Below, in pieces: positions 34,935 to 45,990 of a stretch of DNA of 64,000 bases (positions are counted from its first letter, which is position 1; the number at the start of each line of letters is the position of its first letter). The stretch comes from Chalara sp. BL73 (lineage: Eukaryota > Ascomycota > Leotiomycetes > Helotiales): the NCBI GenBank assembly GCA_918026815.1, contig CAKJVC010000160.1, forward strand, positions 466,268 to 530,267. The letters are read 5' to 3'. The translations under genes and the position numbers were made by a program. The notes below the pieces were generated by a model, which made no database searches, had not been told where the DNA came from, and saw only the letters and a list, made by a program, of their open reading frames with translations.

Positions 34935-37900
34935 ATGGCGGAACCCCCCCAAAGCCAAGCTGACAGGTTAACGGCGATCTTGAGAGTAGTGAGATCATAC
35001 GGGGGCGTCCAGCAGACACTCGCTTCCGGCGCATTGTCTCTAGAGGAAGAATTATTTCTCAGATCACAAATAGTGGACATGCTTATCCAGAACTACGACC
35101 AAGTAGGACAATATCACTACATACAAGATGCTATTCAGCACCTAGAGACGATTCTGCGTCGTGTTCCACGCGACTCCCCAGACCGTGCCAAGCATCTTGA
35201 CCGTTTGTCGTATGTAAGGATGTCAGAACATGTGGCCTCAAACTCACGACACGCCCTGGAAGAGGCTGTGTCAAATGGACGCCAAGCCAAACAACTGAGC
35301 GTCACTCATGATCTTCTACATCGCGACCCGAACGTGTATTTCACTATTCTGACAAACTTTGGCTACGCCCTGTCTCAACGGTACGCACTAACACTGCAAG
35401 CTCCTGATCTTGAGGAAGCCATCGTATGTGCAAAGGAGGTATATGAGCACGCTCCAAAGGACTCCAAGGAATACTACATGAATATCAATAACCTTGCGTC
35501 ACGCCTCCGCCTGCAGTATCGTCTAAGTCAAAATCTAGATGATATCAACGAAGCGCTGAGATTAATCAGGGAATTGCAATCGAGGACGGCTCCTGGTACA
35601 ATTGAGCATGATGTGGCCGCTGGACAGCTAGGAGTTATAAGCGCAGACAGGTTCAACCAAACCAAAGAGCTCCAAGACTTGGATGAGGCACTTGGGTACT
35701 GCAGGTCAGGACTCCATAGCTTACCTGCAGGCCACGAGGCAAGAGTACCTTCGCTCAGGCAGATTGTGCATCTATACAACGCAAGGTATGACAAGACGGG
35801 TGAAGAAGCCGACTTAAAAGAGCTTGTCTGCTACTCTGAAATCCTATTTCGCGCGATCCCGCCAGGCAACCCTTTCCAAGGCAAATATCTTCTCGATTAC
35901 ATGGGCAATCTCCAAAAGTTAGCAGATAAATCGCAGTCGCTTGACAATATTCGGAGTAATATACGACTAATTGAGTTACTCTTGACCAGTATGCCATCAA
36001 GCTACCCCGAGAAGAACCGGTGCCAAGCAGTTTTGGCTGATTTCTACTTGAGTCAGTACAACTTGTCTCAAGACCTTCAAGACCTTGTCACATGCGTAGA
36101 TTCTATTCACACCGCAGTGAGTAATTATAATAGAATGGCTGACGAAGGCGGCTCGTCACAAGGCACTGTTCAAGAATCCTGGCTTTGGGATCTTACACCA
36201 GCGTTGGGGCGGCTTGCTAAAGCACCACTGGACAACCCTATGAGAAAGGCAGCTGAGAAGGGATTGCCAGAGAAATTGCGCACTTGTCGCGAGTCCCAAA
36301 ACTCCGCATTTAGTGGGCTCAAGCAGTTCCACCTACAGAACGGCCCGCTGTTGGAAGTGCTTGCTGAGGCTATCAAAGCTGGGCGAACCCTTTCCGACGA
36401 TGAGATCAATATTGAGCTAACAAAGCTGAAGGAGAAGAAAGAGGCTACCGCTAGGAAACGTCCACAGAGAGGAGTGTTAAAATCGAACGATTACAAGACA
36501 GAACTTGGTCTTCGACAACTAGCAATAGATGAACCCAAAAACATCATAATGGACCTTAGTGGGCTCATGGGTAATATCCTAGGCTGGGAGGTAGACAAGA
36601 ACTATACGCCGGAGGAGTTTGCTGCCATGCACACAGAGATGGAACAAAAAGCACTAGATAAAGCCCGATCAGGGGGAAGGCACCCCAACATGCGACTGTG
36701 TAGCATGTGCCGAGATGAGGTGAAAGTACTGCAGCCGGCGGTGGACGGCTTTGAATTGACAGCAGAGAGTGCCTGGCTACCCTTCGGGAATTACTTTCAG
36801 CTCCGGCAAAGATGCAACTGCTCCATTTGTTCTCTCATTCTGTCTGTAATTACGACGAAGTCAGGCGCACTCCACCCGCGGCTTGCGGCCATAGATCGAG
36901 AGGTTCAAGGAATTCGCTTGAGTAGCGGCAGACTCTCGACCGGGGAAAAGCTGATGCGGTTTGATTATGGTATGAAACATGTTAGTGAGCTAAGGGTCTT
37001 GACGTCTCGAAACTACTCTCAGGCCCTTCGGCAAGCGTGGCAAGCAGATTCGCAGTCATCACTCTCAGAAATTCTTGATAATCACAATGGCCCAATCTAC
37101 GACCCGGGCGGCCAGCAAATTAACCGAAGCTTAATTAAATCGTGGTTGAATGACTGTGATAATAACCACAGCTCCGCCTGCAATCATCCGCGAAGTGGAA
37201 AACGGGCAGATACTGATATTAATCTAACCCTTATCGACGTCCAGGAAGAATGCTTGGTATCTGCGTCCTCTGATGCCAAGTATTTTGCCTTGAGCTATGT
37301 CTGGGGCCAGGTAGACATGTCTAAGACGCTCAAGTCAAACTATGATGAGCGAAAGAAGCCTCACTCTCTGGCGACGGTACGTTTTCCAAGGACGATCCGG
37401 GACGCAATGGCATTCATCCAGTCGCTTGGTGAGAGATATCTCTGGGTTGATGCCATCTGCCTGCTGCAAGACGATGATGCCCAAATGGCCCGCGACATTC
37501 CAAGAATGGATATTATTTATGGGCAGGCATTTGCTACCATTGTCGCGCTCGACGGAACCGATGCGGATGCTGGCTTGCCAGGAGTCTCGGCGGGAACAAG
37601 AGAGCCTCAAAAAATCACAACTCTCACGATTTCAGACAATTCGCCTAACCTCGATGACGATCCGGATAGCAAATACAGAGAGACGGCTAGTCTTATAGCA
37701 ACGCCGCGGCCGCTGCACCTAGCCTTGGAGCTCTCTCGGTGGAGCACTAGAGGCTGGATTGTGCAAGAGCATCTCCTTTCGAGGCGTTGCCTTTTCTTCG
37801 CGCCGGATGCTCTGTACTTTCAGTGTGGTCAAAATACCTTGAGTGAGGGCGGCGCCAACGAGGAGTTTCAAGCACTTATGTTGGACAGAACGCCTCTAAC

Positions 37901-39080
37901 AGATAGTCACGTCCTAAACCAGGCAAATCGTAACAATCCCTTGTCTAACCTGGCAGGTTTGTACGACCTCGCGCTGCGTGAGCGGCTCTCTAAGGCTTTC
38001 AATGCCTACGCAAAGCTCGTCGAGGTCTATAGTAGTCGCGATCTGTCCTTCAAATCTGATATTCTCAAGGCGTTTGGAGGAGTGTTTGCAGTACTTGAAG
38101 AACATTTTGACAGCGCAACCCTCCATGGACTTCCAGCTGTGGTCATCAGCCACGCCCTTCTATGGTCACCTGCGGCAAGGCTTCCGCGTCGAGGACGTCA
38201 GCTGCCATCATTTCCTTCTGCACTTACAACACCTGATTCAGAGTTCCCAACCTGGTCGTGGGTAGGATGGGATGGTTCTGTAGAATATCGCCTATTCGAG
38301 AATTCGAATGGGAGAATTGTCCTCCCCACGACAAGTGTAGCGGCTTATTATCAAGCGAGTAACGACCCTATCGCCGAACCCATACAGGAGACAAAAAGAG
38401 ACCTTGAGCCCATTCAGCCACAGCCTAGCAAGGATGATCAACAAGACATCCCCAGTGAAAGTACGGATGGCGATGATAACAAGAACGAGCCCCAGGATAG
38501 TCGTGTTCTCGCCAAAATAATTCCAGACCTGGTTCGTGGCAGTACCTGGTTTGTAGGAGCGGCGCAAACACCAGACAAGAGACAAGACTCTCACATTGAG
38601 ACCAAATTGCTACGTTTTACGGCTCGTACGGTTGCACTTCCAGCATTCGTTGTCGCGGTAGAGAAGGAATATTTAAGTTCTCAGTCCCAAGTTCATATTC
38701 GAAGTTCCCAGGCCGTCCGCCGCATTCTGGATCGCAACGGCAAGCACTGCGGGCTATGGTGGGAGCAGGCCGGGTACGGATATGTGGGATTAGGTATGAG
38801 TCCGGCGTCTGAGGCCAAAATTGACCTGCTGGAAATATCACAGTACGGGCCTGCGTATCGTCCCCGCAAGGGCCCTTACCTTGTCGAAGGTCCTATTAGC
38901 ATATTTGACAGTGATGAGTTCCCAGCTGTGGGACCTGAGAGTGGGCTCATCAATATCTTGGCGGTTGATTTGGACATGGGGCTTCCAGATGGGATCGGTG
39001 AACGATGTTCGGTGGCCGTGATACATTCAGCAGCATGGGAAGCGGCGAAACCACAGGAAAAAGAAGTCCGAATGGTGTAA
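34935..39080 (+). CDS. TPR-like/HET-domain fusion protein
   Basis: A single uninterrupted exon of 1,381 codons. Residues ~15-470 are helical repeats of the TPR type, with phrases such as LTNFGYALSQRYALTLQAPD, NLASRLRLQYRLSQNLDDIN and LYNARYDKTGEEADLKELV. These resemble the TPR arrays of fungal CHAT/TPR and NLR proteins. A charged linker (~490-520) follows, then C-x2-C (LCSMCRDE, ~586) and CNCSIC (~626), matching the N-terminal cysteine module of HET proteins. The HET core is at ~775-885: YFALSYVWGQ, RYLWVDAICLLQDDD, YGQAFATIVALDG. GWIVQEHLLSRRCLFF (~938) and FPTWSWVGWDG (~1104) follow. The intact frame argues for function. HET is a cell-death effector domain; here the TPR array could be the sensor or scaffold without a NACHT/NB-ARC motor. 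That role is inference. Confidence 0.88.
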   Translation: MAEPPQSQADRLTAILRVVRSYGGVQQTLASGALSLEEELFLRSQIVDMLIQNYDQVGQYHYIQDAIQHLETILRRVPRDSPDRAKHLDRLSYVRMSEHVASNSRHALEEAVSNGRQAKQLSVTHDLLHRDPNVYFTILTNFGYALSQRYALTLQAPDLEEAIVCAKEVYEHAPKDSKEYYMNINNLASRLRLQYRLSQNLDDINEALRLIRELQSRTAPGTIEHDVAAGQLGVISADRFNQTKELQDLDEALGYCRSGLHSLPAGHEARVPSLRQIVHLYNARYDKTGEEADLKELVCYSEILFRAIPPGNPFQGKYLLDYMGNLQKLADKSQSLDNIRSNIRLIELLLTSMPSSYPEKNRCQAVLADFYLSQYNLSQDLQDLVTCVDSIHTAVSNYNRMADEGGSSQGTVQESWLWDLTPALGRLAKAPLDNPMRKAAEKGLPEKLRTCRESQNSAFSGLKQFHLQNGPLLEVLAEAIKAGRTLSDDEINIELTKLKEKKEATARKRPQRGVLKSNDYKTELGLRQLAIDEPKNIIMDLSGLMGNILGWEVDKNYTPEEFAAMHTEMEQKALDKARSGGRHPNMRLCSMCRDEVKVLQPAVDGFELTAESAWLPFGNYFQLRQRCNCSICSLILSVITTKSGALHPRLAAIDREVQGIRLSSGRLSTGEKLMRFDYGMKHVSELRVLTSRNYSQALRQAWQADSQSSLSEILDNHNGPIYDPGGQQINRSLIKSWLNDCDNNHSSACNHPRSGKRADTDINLTLIDVQEECLVSASSDAKYFALSYVWGQVDMSKTLKSNYDERKKPHSLATVRFPRTIRDAMAFIQSLGERYLWVDAICLLQDDDAQMARDIPRMDIIYGQAFATIVALDGTDADAGLPGVSAGTREPQKITTLTISDNSPNLDDDPDSKYRETASLIATPRPLHLALELSRWSTRGWIVQEHLLSRRCLFFAPDALYFQCGQNTLSEGGANEEFQALMLDRTPLTDSHVLNQANRNNPLSNLAGLYDLALRERLSKAFNAYAKLVEVYSSRDLSFKSDILKAFGGVFAVLEEHFDSATLHGLPAVVISHALLWSPAARLPRRGRQLPSFPSALTTPDSEFPTWSWVGWDGSVEYRLFENSNGRIVLPTTSVAAYYQASNDPIAEPIQETKRDLEPIQPQPSKDDQQDIPSESTDGDDNKNEPQDSRVLAKIIPDLVRGSTWFVGAAQTPDKRQDSHIETKLLRFTARTVALPAFVVAVEKEYLSSQSQVHIRSSQAVRRILDRNGKHCGLWWEQAGYGYVGLGMSPASEAKIDLLEISQYGPAYRPRKGPYLVEGPISIFDSDEFPAVGPESGLINILAVDLDMGLPDGIGERCSVAVIHSAAWEAAKPQEKEVRMV

Positions 39081-39305
39081 TTTACAGATTGCCTGTTGAA
39101 TAACTAACCCTCCCATCCCTAACCTTTTTTGGACAGCTTTGTGACCTTTCTCATCATATCACAAGTTCCTGTCACGATCCTTGCGAAAGGTAGATGTCGG
39201 ATCACTCTACCTGTGGCAACACCACGTCTTTACGTGGATTGCTTAGGTTGAATGTGATTTTTTTGTTGAAGATTGAATGGAGGAATGAGGATATGCCCCT
39301 TCCTG

Positions 39306-39330
39306 GGTCATGTGACGGTGTCACATGACC
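39306..39330. repeat. Perfect 11-bp inverted repeat, 3-base loop
   Basis: GGTCATGTGAC and GTCACATGACC around GGT. The arms contain TCACATGA, an E-box-like core. It could be a protein-binding palindrome, an RNA hairpin at the 3' end of the TPR-HET transcript, or part of a repeat unit together with the adjoining 14-bp repeat. Confidence 0.75.
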
Positions 39331-39342
39331 TGTCCCCCATTC
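39329..39342 (+). repeat. 14-bp direct repeat, right copy
   Basis: CCTGTCCCCCATTC, identical to 34820-34833. It overlaps the end of the hairpin by two bases, 249 bp after the TPR-HET stop. Confidence 0.6.
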
Positions 39343-40050
39343 AATAGCTAATCTACGTACAAACAGTAGATGTATTCTAAGCCTGAGGCTCGGTAATCCA
39401 CGCTTACACATAGAACCTAGAATAAAAAGAAAACATATTACAAAACGCAAGAACAAAATTTGAAATTGTTGCATCAATACTAAATTCAGTGGCTCTGCTT
39501 GTAGTCAATTGACAATCTTAAGCCTGTGCGTATCGCGCAGTGCGACATAGGCGCTATAGAATCGTGGCTTTAAGTTACCGTATAGCCCAGCGATCTCTGC
39601 AAGCATGCTATATGCTTTAGCAAATACCTCAAGGAAGCTTTTTTATATCAATCCCGCGGAAAAGTGTTAGTTTTTGCTTGCTGGTAAAAGCTTTAATTGC
39701 AGCTATAAGTGTTGTTTTTACTATATTCGAAAATGTCTTTCAGATAAAATACAGTTGTATGTAAAAACCCTCCTTGATGCTAGGCATGTGTTAGCGCCAA
39801 GCCCGTGATGGCACTAGTACATTATTTTTTATGTACTAGCAAGGGGACAGCAGAAAATCATTAATCGCTAGGAACTTTTCAGAAATTAACTAAGCTTCCG
39901 CACACTACAACCATCCTACAATTAATAATATACACACTATAGCGCTGTACGCCAAGTATTCACCGTACGTCACTGACATCTTCCCTTTTAAATCCTTTTG
40001 GTCAACAAAATACATGATTCCATTAGTATTTGAGGGCTATTGAAAAATAG

Positions 40051-41157
40051 CTAGTTGGAAATTTCAATCACTACTTTACCTTTGGCGTGCCCACCCTCGA
40101 CTCTCTTGAAAGCATCCTCAAACTTCTCAAAAGGAAACACGCTATCCAAGTTGGGTTTGACCTTGCCCTCTTCTAACAGTTTAGACACTTTGGCCAAGTT
40201 CTTCCCGTCAGGGACCATAATGAAGAAAAAGTTCTTGACATCCTTCCCCTCATACCCCTGCGGTCGCGCGCTCTCTGGTGGCTGAAAGATACTCATTAAC
40301 AGCCCTCCATCTTTGACTGTCCACCAAGCATCCTCCAATGACTTTCGGCCAATGGTATCAATCACGATATCGACTTTCTTTCCCTCTCCTTCCGCCCAGG
40401 CTTTCAAATCCTCTGATCGATAGTTCAGCACCTCAGAGGCACCGAGAGACCTCACAAAGTCAATGTTGTCAGGACCACAAGTCCCAATAACTTCTGCGCC
40501 GGCAACTTTCGCCAGCTGCACGACCCAACTTCCCACGCTGCCGCTGGCAGCCGTAACAAGAACTCGCTTCCCACGATACCCTCCATCCTCAATTCCGGAT
40601 TGCACAAACAACGCCTGCCATGCTGTCAAAGCGCTCAATCCCACAGTCGCGGCGTTAGCCCAACCCAATCCCTCTGGGATAAGTGCCAGCTCCTCCGTCG
40701 TACCGATGGTATACTCCCTGGCATTCCCGGTTCGGTAGTAATTCGTCCTTCCGTATACTTTAGACCCGGGCTGGAAAGGCGAATTAGGTGGAGCGGAAAT
40801 CACGATACCTGCGACATCATCGCAAGGGACTAGGGTTTTGGTGGCAGCAAACTCGGCTGGCGGTGGGAAGTTGGCGGTCCAGAGAAGCTCGCCATTGCAG
40901 GGTGATACTGTGTGGACTTTGATGAGGTGCTCATCTTTGCTAAAGTCTGGTGTTGGGACGGGGAGGGTTGTGAGGATGATGGATGTAGACTTTGGGTCTG
41001 GTTGGAGAAGCGCACGTTGTGTTTTTGGGAGAGAGGATGTCATTATTTTGGCTCTTTGGTTGAAAATTCCTCGTCGTGGTACTATCGGCGGAAGGGTCCT
41101 GGAACTTTTAGTGATAGACGATTTGATATTGAAAAGGAATCTTGAAGATGCTTTCAT
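40051..41157 (-). CDS. Zinc-independent MDR oxidoreductase (quinone oxidoreductase/enoyl reductase-like)
   Basis: Intronless, 368 aa. Residues 1-38 are basic and hydroxylated without acids (SSRFLFNIKSSITKSSRTLP), a likely mitochondrial presequence. An internal ATG (MTSSLPKTQRALL) could give a cytosolic form. The GroES-like half contains LIKVHTVSPCNGELLW and PCDDVAGIV. The Rossmann half has VTAASGSVGSWVVQLAKVAG (G-x2-G-x2-V NADPH loop), then IDTIGRKSLEDAWWTVKDGG. The structural-zinc cysteines of alcohol dehydrogenases are absent. The last strand GGHAKGKVVIEI is the usual MDR end. It reduces an unknown quinone, enone or enoyl substrate with NAD(P)H. It is divergent from the cupin gene. Confidence 0.88.
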   Translation of the reverse strand: MKASSRFLFNIKSSITKSSRTLPPIVPRRGIFNQRAKIMTSSLPKTQRALLQPDPKSTSIILTTLPVPTPDFSKDEHLIKVHTVSPCNGELLWTANFPPPAEFAATKTLVPCDDVAGIVISAPPNSPFQPGSKVYGRTNYYRTGNAREYTIGTTEELALIPEGLGWANAATVGLSALTAWQALFVQSGIEDGGYRGKRVLVTAASGSVGSWVVQLAKVAGAEVIGTCGPDNIDFVRSLGASEVLNYRSEDLKAWAEGEGKKVDIVIDTIGRKSLEDAWWTVKDGGLLMSIFQPPESARPQGYEGKDVKNFFFIMVPDGKNLAKVSKLLEEGKVKPNLDSVFPFEKFEDAFKRVEGGHAKGKVVIEISN

Positions 41158-41665
41158 GACTTAGTTGTTTAGATACGGAAATAAAAACGAAAGTGGTCCC
41201 TTTTATCCCTCTTATATCGACCCTACAACTCGGTATCTCATCGACCGATCTTATCCTTTCATCGATGTGGCTTGACGGTAGTTTCCATTCCAACCCCTCT
41301 CTGCACCTCGCTTACCCTACATCCACTGACCGTCTTCGCCAAGCCCGCGGGGTATTCACTTTGACCAGAGTTAAATGTTGTAGCCTATTCAATTTCATGC
41401 CGATAATCGACATTATCGAGATTGATTAAATAATCCCGCGGGGCTAGGTGCAGAGAACAAATCCCGAGAGGCACGTGACCTCGGCTATTGGTCATTTTCC
41501 CATGAGACAGAGGATGGGGAAAAGAGTTTGTGTAACAATGGAAGTGTTTAAATATGCTTTCAAATGAGGAGTTGAGTTTCCTAAACAATTTCCTCCTCGT
41601 AAAGAAATATATTCACATCAAATCTCACACTTTCTTCAGCCAAGAGCTATATCAAATCCGAGAAC
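41158..41665. promoter_or_regulatory. Divergent promoter region, MDR reductase / cupin
   Basis: 508 bp between two head-to-head starts, with CCTCTC- and CCGCGG-type GC patches (41296-41355, 41437). No specific factor site is claimed. Shared regulation is possible. Confidence 0.35.
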
Positions 41666-42172
41666 ATGGGAGGCACATTGGCATCCGACCTTGGAATCAA
41701 GGAGACCCCTTATGATGCATCGTGAGCACTACATCCTCTCACTATGAAATTCTATCGCCTCTAATACTCATTCAGCCGCCCCATGCCAGATGTTCAGTTG
41801 CTCTACACCCGCGAAATTCCAAATGCTCCGGGCAAGTCCATTGTCGGCATCCTCGTTACGTTCGCTCCAGGTACATCCACACCTCCACACACCCATGGTG
41901 GAGCTTTTGTCGCCGTTGCCGTGCTTCAAGGAGCTGTCTTTAACAAAATGAACGATGATCCTCTCAAAGTTTTCAAAAAAGGCGAATCGTTTTTCGAGAA
42001 CCCAGGATGTCATCATGTGGTCAGCGATAACTTCGATCGAGGTGTAGGAATTGCCGGCGGGAAGGGAGAAACAGCTGTGATTTTGGCTACGATGGTGGTT
42101 GATACCAAAGCCGCAGAGGCAGGGCTGGAGGCTTTGGTTGTTATCGATGAGGAGTATCGACCGAAGCAATGA
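41666..42172 (+). CDS. Small cupin-domain protein
   Basis: Two exons, 41666-41721 and 41776-42172. The 54-bp intron is GTGAGC ... CTAATACTCATTCAG. 150 aa. One cupin fold. Motif 1 is APGTSTPPHTHGGAFVAVAVLQGAV, with two metal-type His (H-x-H) but not the usual Glu. Motif 2 is FKKGESFFENPGCHHVVSDN, with the third His. Small single-domain cupins bind a metal and may act as dioxygenase, isomerase or binding protein; the role here is unknown. The first exon encodes only 18 residues before the fold. It shares a promoter region with the MDR reductase, so they may be co-regulated in small-molecule detoxification (inference). Confidence 0.85.
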
Positions 42173-43347
42173 TAGGTGTTCCTCGAGCATAAGCTCAGGA
42201 CTAATCAGTCGGCTTAGCGCATCATAGGCTGTACGAAACTTAGCTTCTGACAAACATCCTTTAACTAAACCTAATACATTGTTGGTCTTGGCGTATCGGA
42301 TTCTGAGGAAGGACAAATTGGCCAGGTTACCCACAACTTGAAATATAGCGATTCTTAATATACTGGTTTGACCAACTTGAAAGTTTTAACAGACCAAGCT
42401 CGCAGCTCTCATGCTGACTACAATTTCAACTATAATTTCTGGTCTGAGTTCTACAAATCCAATCCACCATCCATTCTATCACGTGATGGCTAACTTCAGA
42501 GATTCAGTTCCCAAAAGTACATACCCCTAGAAAAAGCCAGAATCGCCTAAGGATGGACTTGCCAAATACGGATCCACTACCACTTGGATAAAATGGCTTG
42601 AGTCTGGCGAAGTGTGCTTACCTAATACCCCTCCCCTGTATTACCGAACCCTGTCTGGAGGTTTGTCTCCCCCAACTGATTGCCGCGGACAAGCTTCTCA
42701 CAAACAGGAACACACAACGTAAACGCATTTATAGAAGGAGCTAATTCCGTCCTGGCCAGCTCTCTTTTTGCGGAATATGCTACTCTTTGCGTGAGATGCA
42801 ATTTCAAAGAGAGAACGATTGTAACTCGCCTTGTATCGCGTCATCTATTTTCAAGAATTTGCTCTTGATGCTATACATTCAGAACTCGCGACTGCAACGA
42901 GCTAATCGGAGATATCCTATTATTCGCCGCAAGTATGATCGGTGGTGATCGATCATCGAGATCTCCCAAGGGGCGTTGTGTGGAGAAAAAAAGTCAAATC
43001 GTGTGAATGAAGAATGACAGTCCGTTTTTCGAGGCGCACAGTCAGCAGCCAAGACCTGCATGCTGCGCTGCTAGTTACCTCCGTTTCTGTTGCTTGCCTG
43101 CCTGGTCTTTTTACATCTCTTGTTCATGATCCCGGCATTTTATCTTCTTGAATAAGCAGATCAGGCGATCAAGGCTAGAACATTTATATCGTCGATTGTG
43201 CTTGTTTGTTCTTCGCCACACCCCTCAGTCGTCTTTCATTTCCACGATTCAAGTGTTTGCTCCGTCCAAATCAGAGCATTAGTCACATGCTACCTTAGAA
43301 AACAGAGATGACAAGCAGATACAATCCATCAGTTGACTATCTTTAAA
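42173..43347. other. Intergenic
   Basis: Cupin 3' flank, then about 1 kb with no supported gene, then the promoter and 5' leader of the Zn2Cys6 factor. Confidence 0.5.
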
Positions 43348-45349
43348 ATGACATCTCAGGGCGACCGCTCATTACCAACAATCATCAGATTCCGAAATTC
43401 GCTAGCATGTGTTCCTTGCCGTTCTCGTCACGTGAAAGTACGTGTTCCCGCCACAGTGCGATGAGACTTGCTAATAAAAGAAGTGCGATGCCGCAAAGCC
43501 GAATTGTGTACGATGCGGAATGGACGGAAAAGCGTGTTTTTACATGAAATCCCGACGAGGAATGCGATACAAAGCCCCAGCACCTGATGAATCAGAAACA
43601 CAAGTCACCGTCGCAACATCCGCGCCAGCGCCACCACTTCTCCCCAAGGCGACTTCGTCCAAAACAACAAGTCCAGCATCGGACCTCTCAAATCAGCCCT
43701 CGCAGCTTTTGACACCTTGTTCAGCGACACCAGCGTTTCACTGTCCCCTTTCCCAAAAAAACACAGCTTGCCTTTCTAATAATTCTTCGTCACCACCCCC
43801 CACCAGCAAAGAGCCCTTACCCAAGCCATCCGAATCAAGCCTTGAAACTAACCTCAGCCTGTATTATACATTCTTCCACAATGCTCATCCATGGGTTGTC
43901 CCTCGTGCTCGGCTTGACCGCCTTGTTCAGTCCAGCAGATCGCAAATTGAAGAACTCTTAGCGGTTATGGAATATGTAGGCTCCACATATACTGCCGAGG
44001 GGCAATCCGAGTTTCTGCGCCAACGGGCTCTCAATTTGATGTCATTGCCTTTCCTACGAAAGACTGCTTTTAACGTGCAAGCTTTGCTGGTCCTAGCGGT
44101 TGCGGTTCATTCTGGTGGTGATTTCCAGCAGGCGAGAGCAACTCTTGATCGAGCGATCAGCATTGCGTTAGAGATCGGCATGCACTTTAAATCTTACGCC
44201 ACAGCAAATGCTCGTGGAGACCCGGTCATAGAAGAAAGCTGGAGAAGAACATGGTGGGGTATATTCGTGGTGGATGGATGCTTCGAAGCTACTCACAGGT
44301 CACAAACTTTCCGAACATGGCACATTCATGCCGATGTGGATCTACCCTGCGAAGAATTGGACTATGCAAAAGAGGTAAGTACGCTTTCCGTCGACTAGTA
44401 AGGTCATACTGATGGTTGTAAGGATATCCCACAGCCCCACACCGTCGCCGAGTATGAAGAGCGTGACTTTGCAGATGAAGAAATCATATTTTCATCCTTC
44501 GCATATCTTATAGATATCCTAAAGATCCTTGGATCAGTAATGGCAGTAGTTAACACCACGGGTTCCAACCCTGATTCCATAATTGACGACGCTGATTCCA
44601 GCCTCTTAAATTGGAAGCTCCACCTCCCAGATTCTAAGAAAGACGTTCTTCGCACCGACGGCGAGATTGATGAGCCACTCTTCCATGCACACATGTATTA
44701 TAACGTGTAAGGCTTTCCCCTCCAGTTAGGAGTAACAAAAAAGAGTTTGAGGAAGACGGGAAGACGGAAATTCGAAAATATTGTGCTGATGAAAAGCAGA
44801 ATCCAAGTTGTCCTCCACCGGCCACGCTCATGCCTTCTTCACAGCCCCGTCGAAAATACTTCACAATGTGCTCCACCATCCCCACCTTCACATGTTCCAC
44901 CTACAAAACAACATATCTACCATCTCTCCACCAAGAAAGCGCTCTCCGCCGCCGAAGCCGCGCTCACGATCTTCACGCTACCAACACCACTGATAAACCA
45001 TACACCTCTTGTCGTCTGCGGTGTTGCGCTCAGCATCCTGGCTTCGCTTTCGGCTTGTTCTTGGGTCTTAGATGGGAATGAGTATGAGGCGGCGAGGAAT
45101 AGGATACGCCTGGGGATCGGAACGCTGAGGGTATATGGCCGCACTTGGCCAGTAGGACAGCGGACCTTGATGGAGATTAAGAGCATTGCCCGAGAGGTAT
45201 TTCGCATGAAAGATGAGAGGAAGGTGGCTGAGATGGCAGCTGTAGATTTAAGTTTCCCAGAACTGGAGGGGTTTGATGAACAGAGCTATCTCGGGGATTG
45301 GCAGACTATGGAATACCTTTCCAGTTTGGATATAACTTCGATGGTATAG
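43348..45349 (+). CDS. Zn2Cys6 fungal transcription factor
   Basis: Four exons: 43348-43437, 43484-44374, 44423-44706 and 44800-45349. Phases fit; 604 aa. The first intron (46 bp) splits the zinc cluster: ACVPCRSRHVK from exon 1 and CDAAKPNCVRCGMDGKAC from exon 2, together C-x2-C-x6-C-x6-C-x2-C-x6-C. A basic linker follows (MKSRRGMRY). After a Pro/Ser-rich stretch (residues ~70-150) comes the fungal-specific middle homology region: LYYTFFHNAHPWVVPRARL, LRQRALNLMSLPFLRKTAFN, VLAVAVHSGGDFQQARATLD and EESWRRTWWGIFVVDGCFEA. Exon 3 joins to YYNVIQVVLHRPRS, the conserved helix of the family. It is a nuclear DNA-binding regulator; targets are unknown. No metabolic cluster is obvious nearby, although the cupin and reductase lie 1-3 kb upstream. 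Confidence 0.9.
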
Positions 45350-45990
45350 TTTCTAAAAAATTGCTTTATTACTATAAATCACAGCATAATTGCTAATCTA
45401 GTTCAAGAGAGATTTAAGACATCTAATTGCATCGTTTTATATATTTACAATACAAGACCGAAGGTTGTGTGTGTGACAGCGGTGAAAGCTGCTTGCTCAT
45501 GTATTGGGATCTTACTCAAGGCCAAGAGACCAAAGTGCACTGCCCCATTCCACTATTCAGGACAATATAGGGAAAAGGAATAAGTCCCGTGACCTCGAAA
45601 GCCCCATAATTTAAGCGAGCGAGCCCCTATATCCACCCTTAGACAACAGATATGTCTAGAACTCATGAAAGCACACTCAGAGGTATACTTGGGGTCGTCT
45701 ATTCTTTGATCTCTCAAATATGAAGATTATCGCACTTTTCCAAGCTTTAACAGAATTCTCATCTTTTTAGAAAGCGGATTGTTTCCGCAAGCGGTAAACA
45801 CTCCATTGTCCTCGACTCTTGATGACAACAAAGTCGGCGATGCCTTTGTTATCTACAAAAGAGCCCTGGGCAGCCCATTACCAAGGCCTCTCGTCCCAGA
45901 AGCTGTGCTAGTATTTTCGATGCGGATAAAATACGAAATTCCCGACGAGCACGATTTGTTCAGAAGTGGTAGACTCGAACAACCCTTTAG
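45350..45990. other. Intergenic, promoter of first VHG-repeat gene
   Basis: No other gene supported. A 97-codon frame at 45779-46069 overlaps the start of the next gene and looks like a shadow. Confidence 0.5.

Larger units (their letters stand above)
39081..40050. other. Intergenic between convergent genes
   Basis: Contains a perfect hairpin (39306-39330), the right 14-bp repeat, and AT-rich decayed DNA from 39480 to 40050. No gene. Confidence 0.5.
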
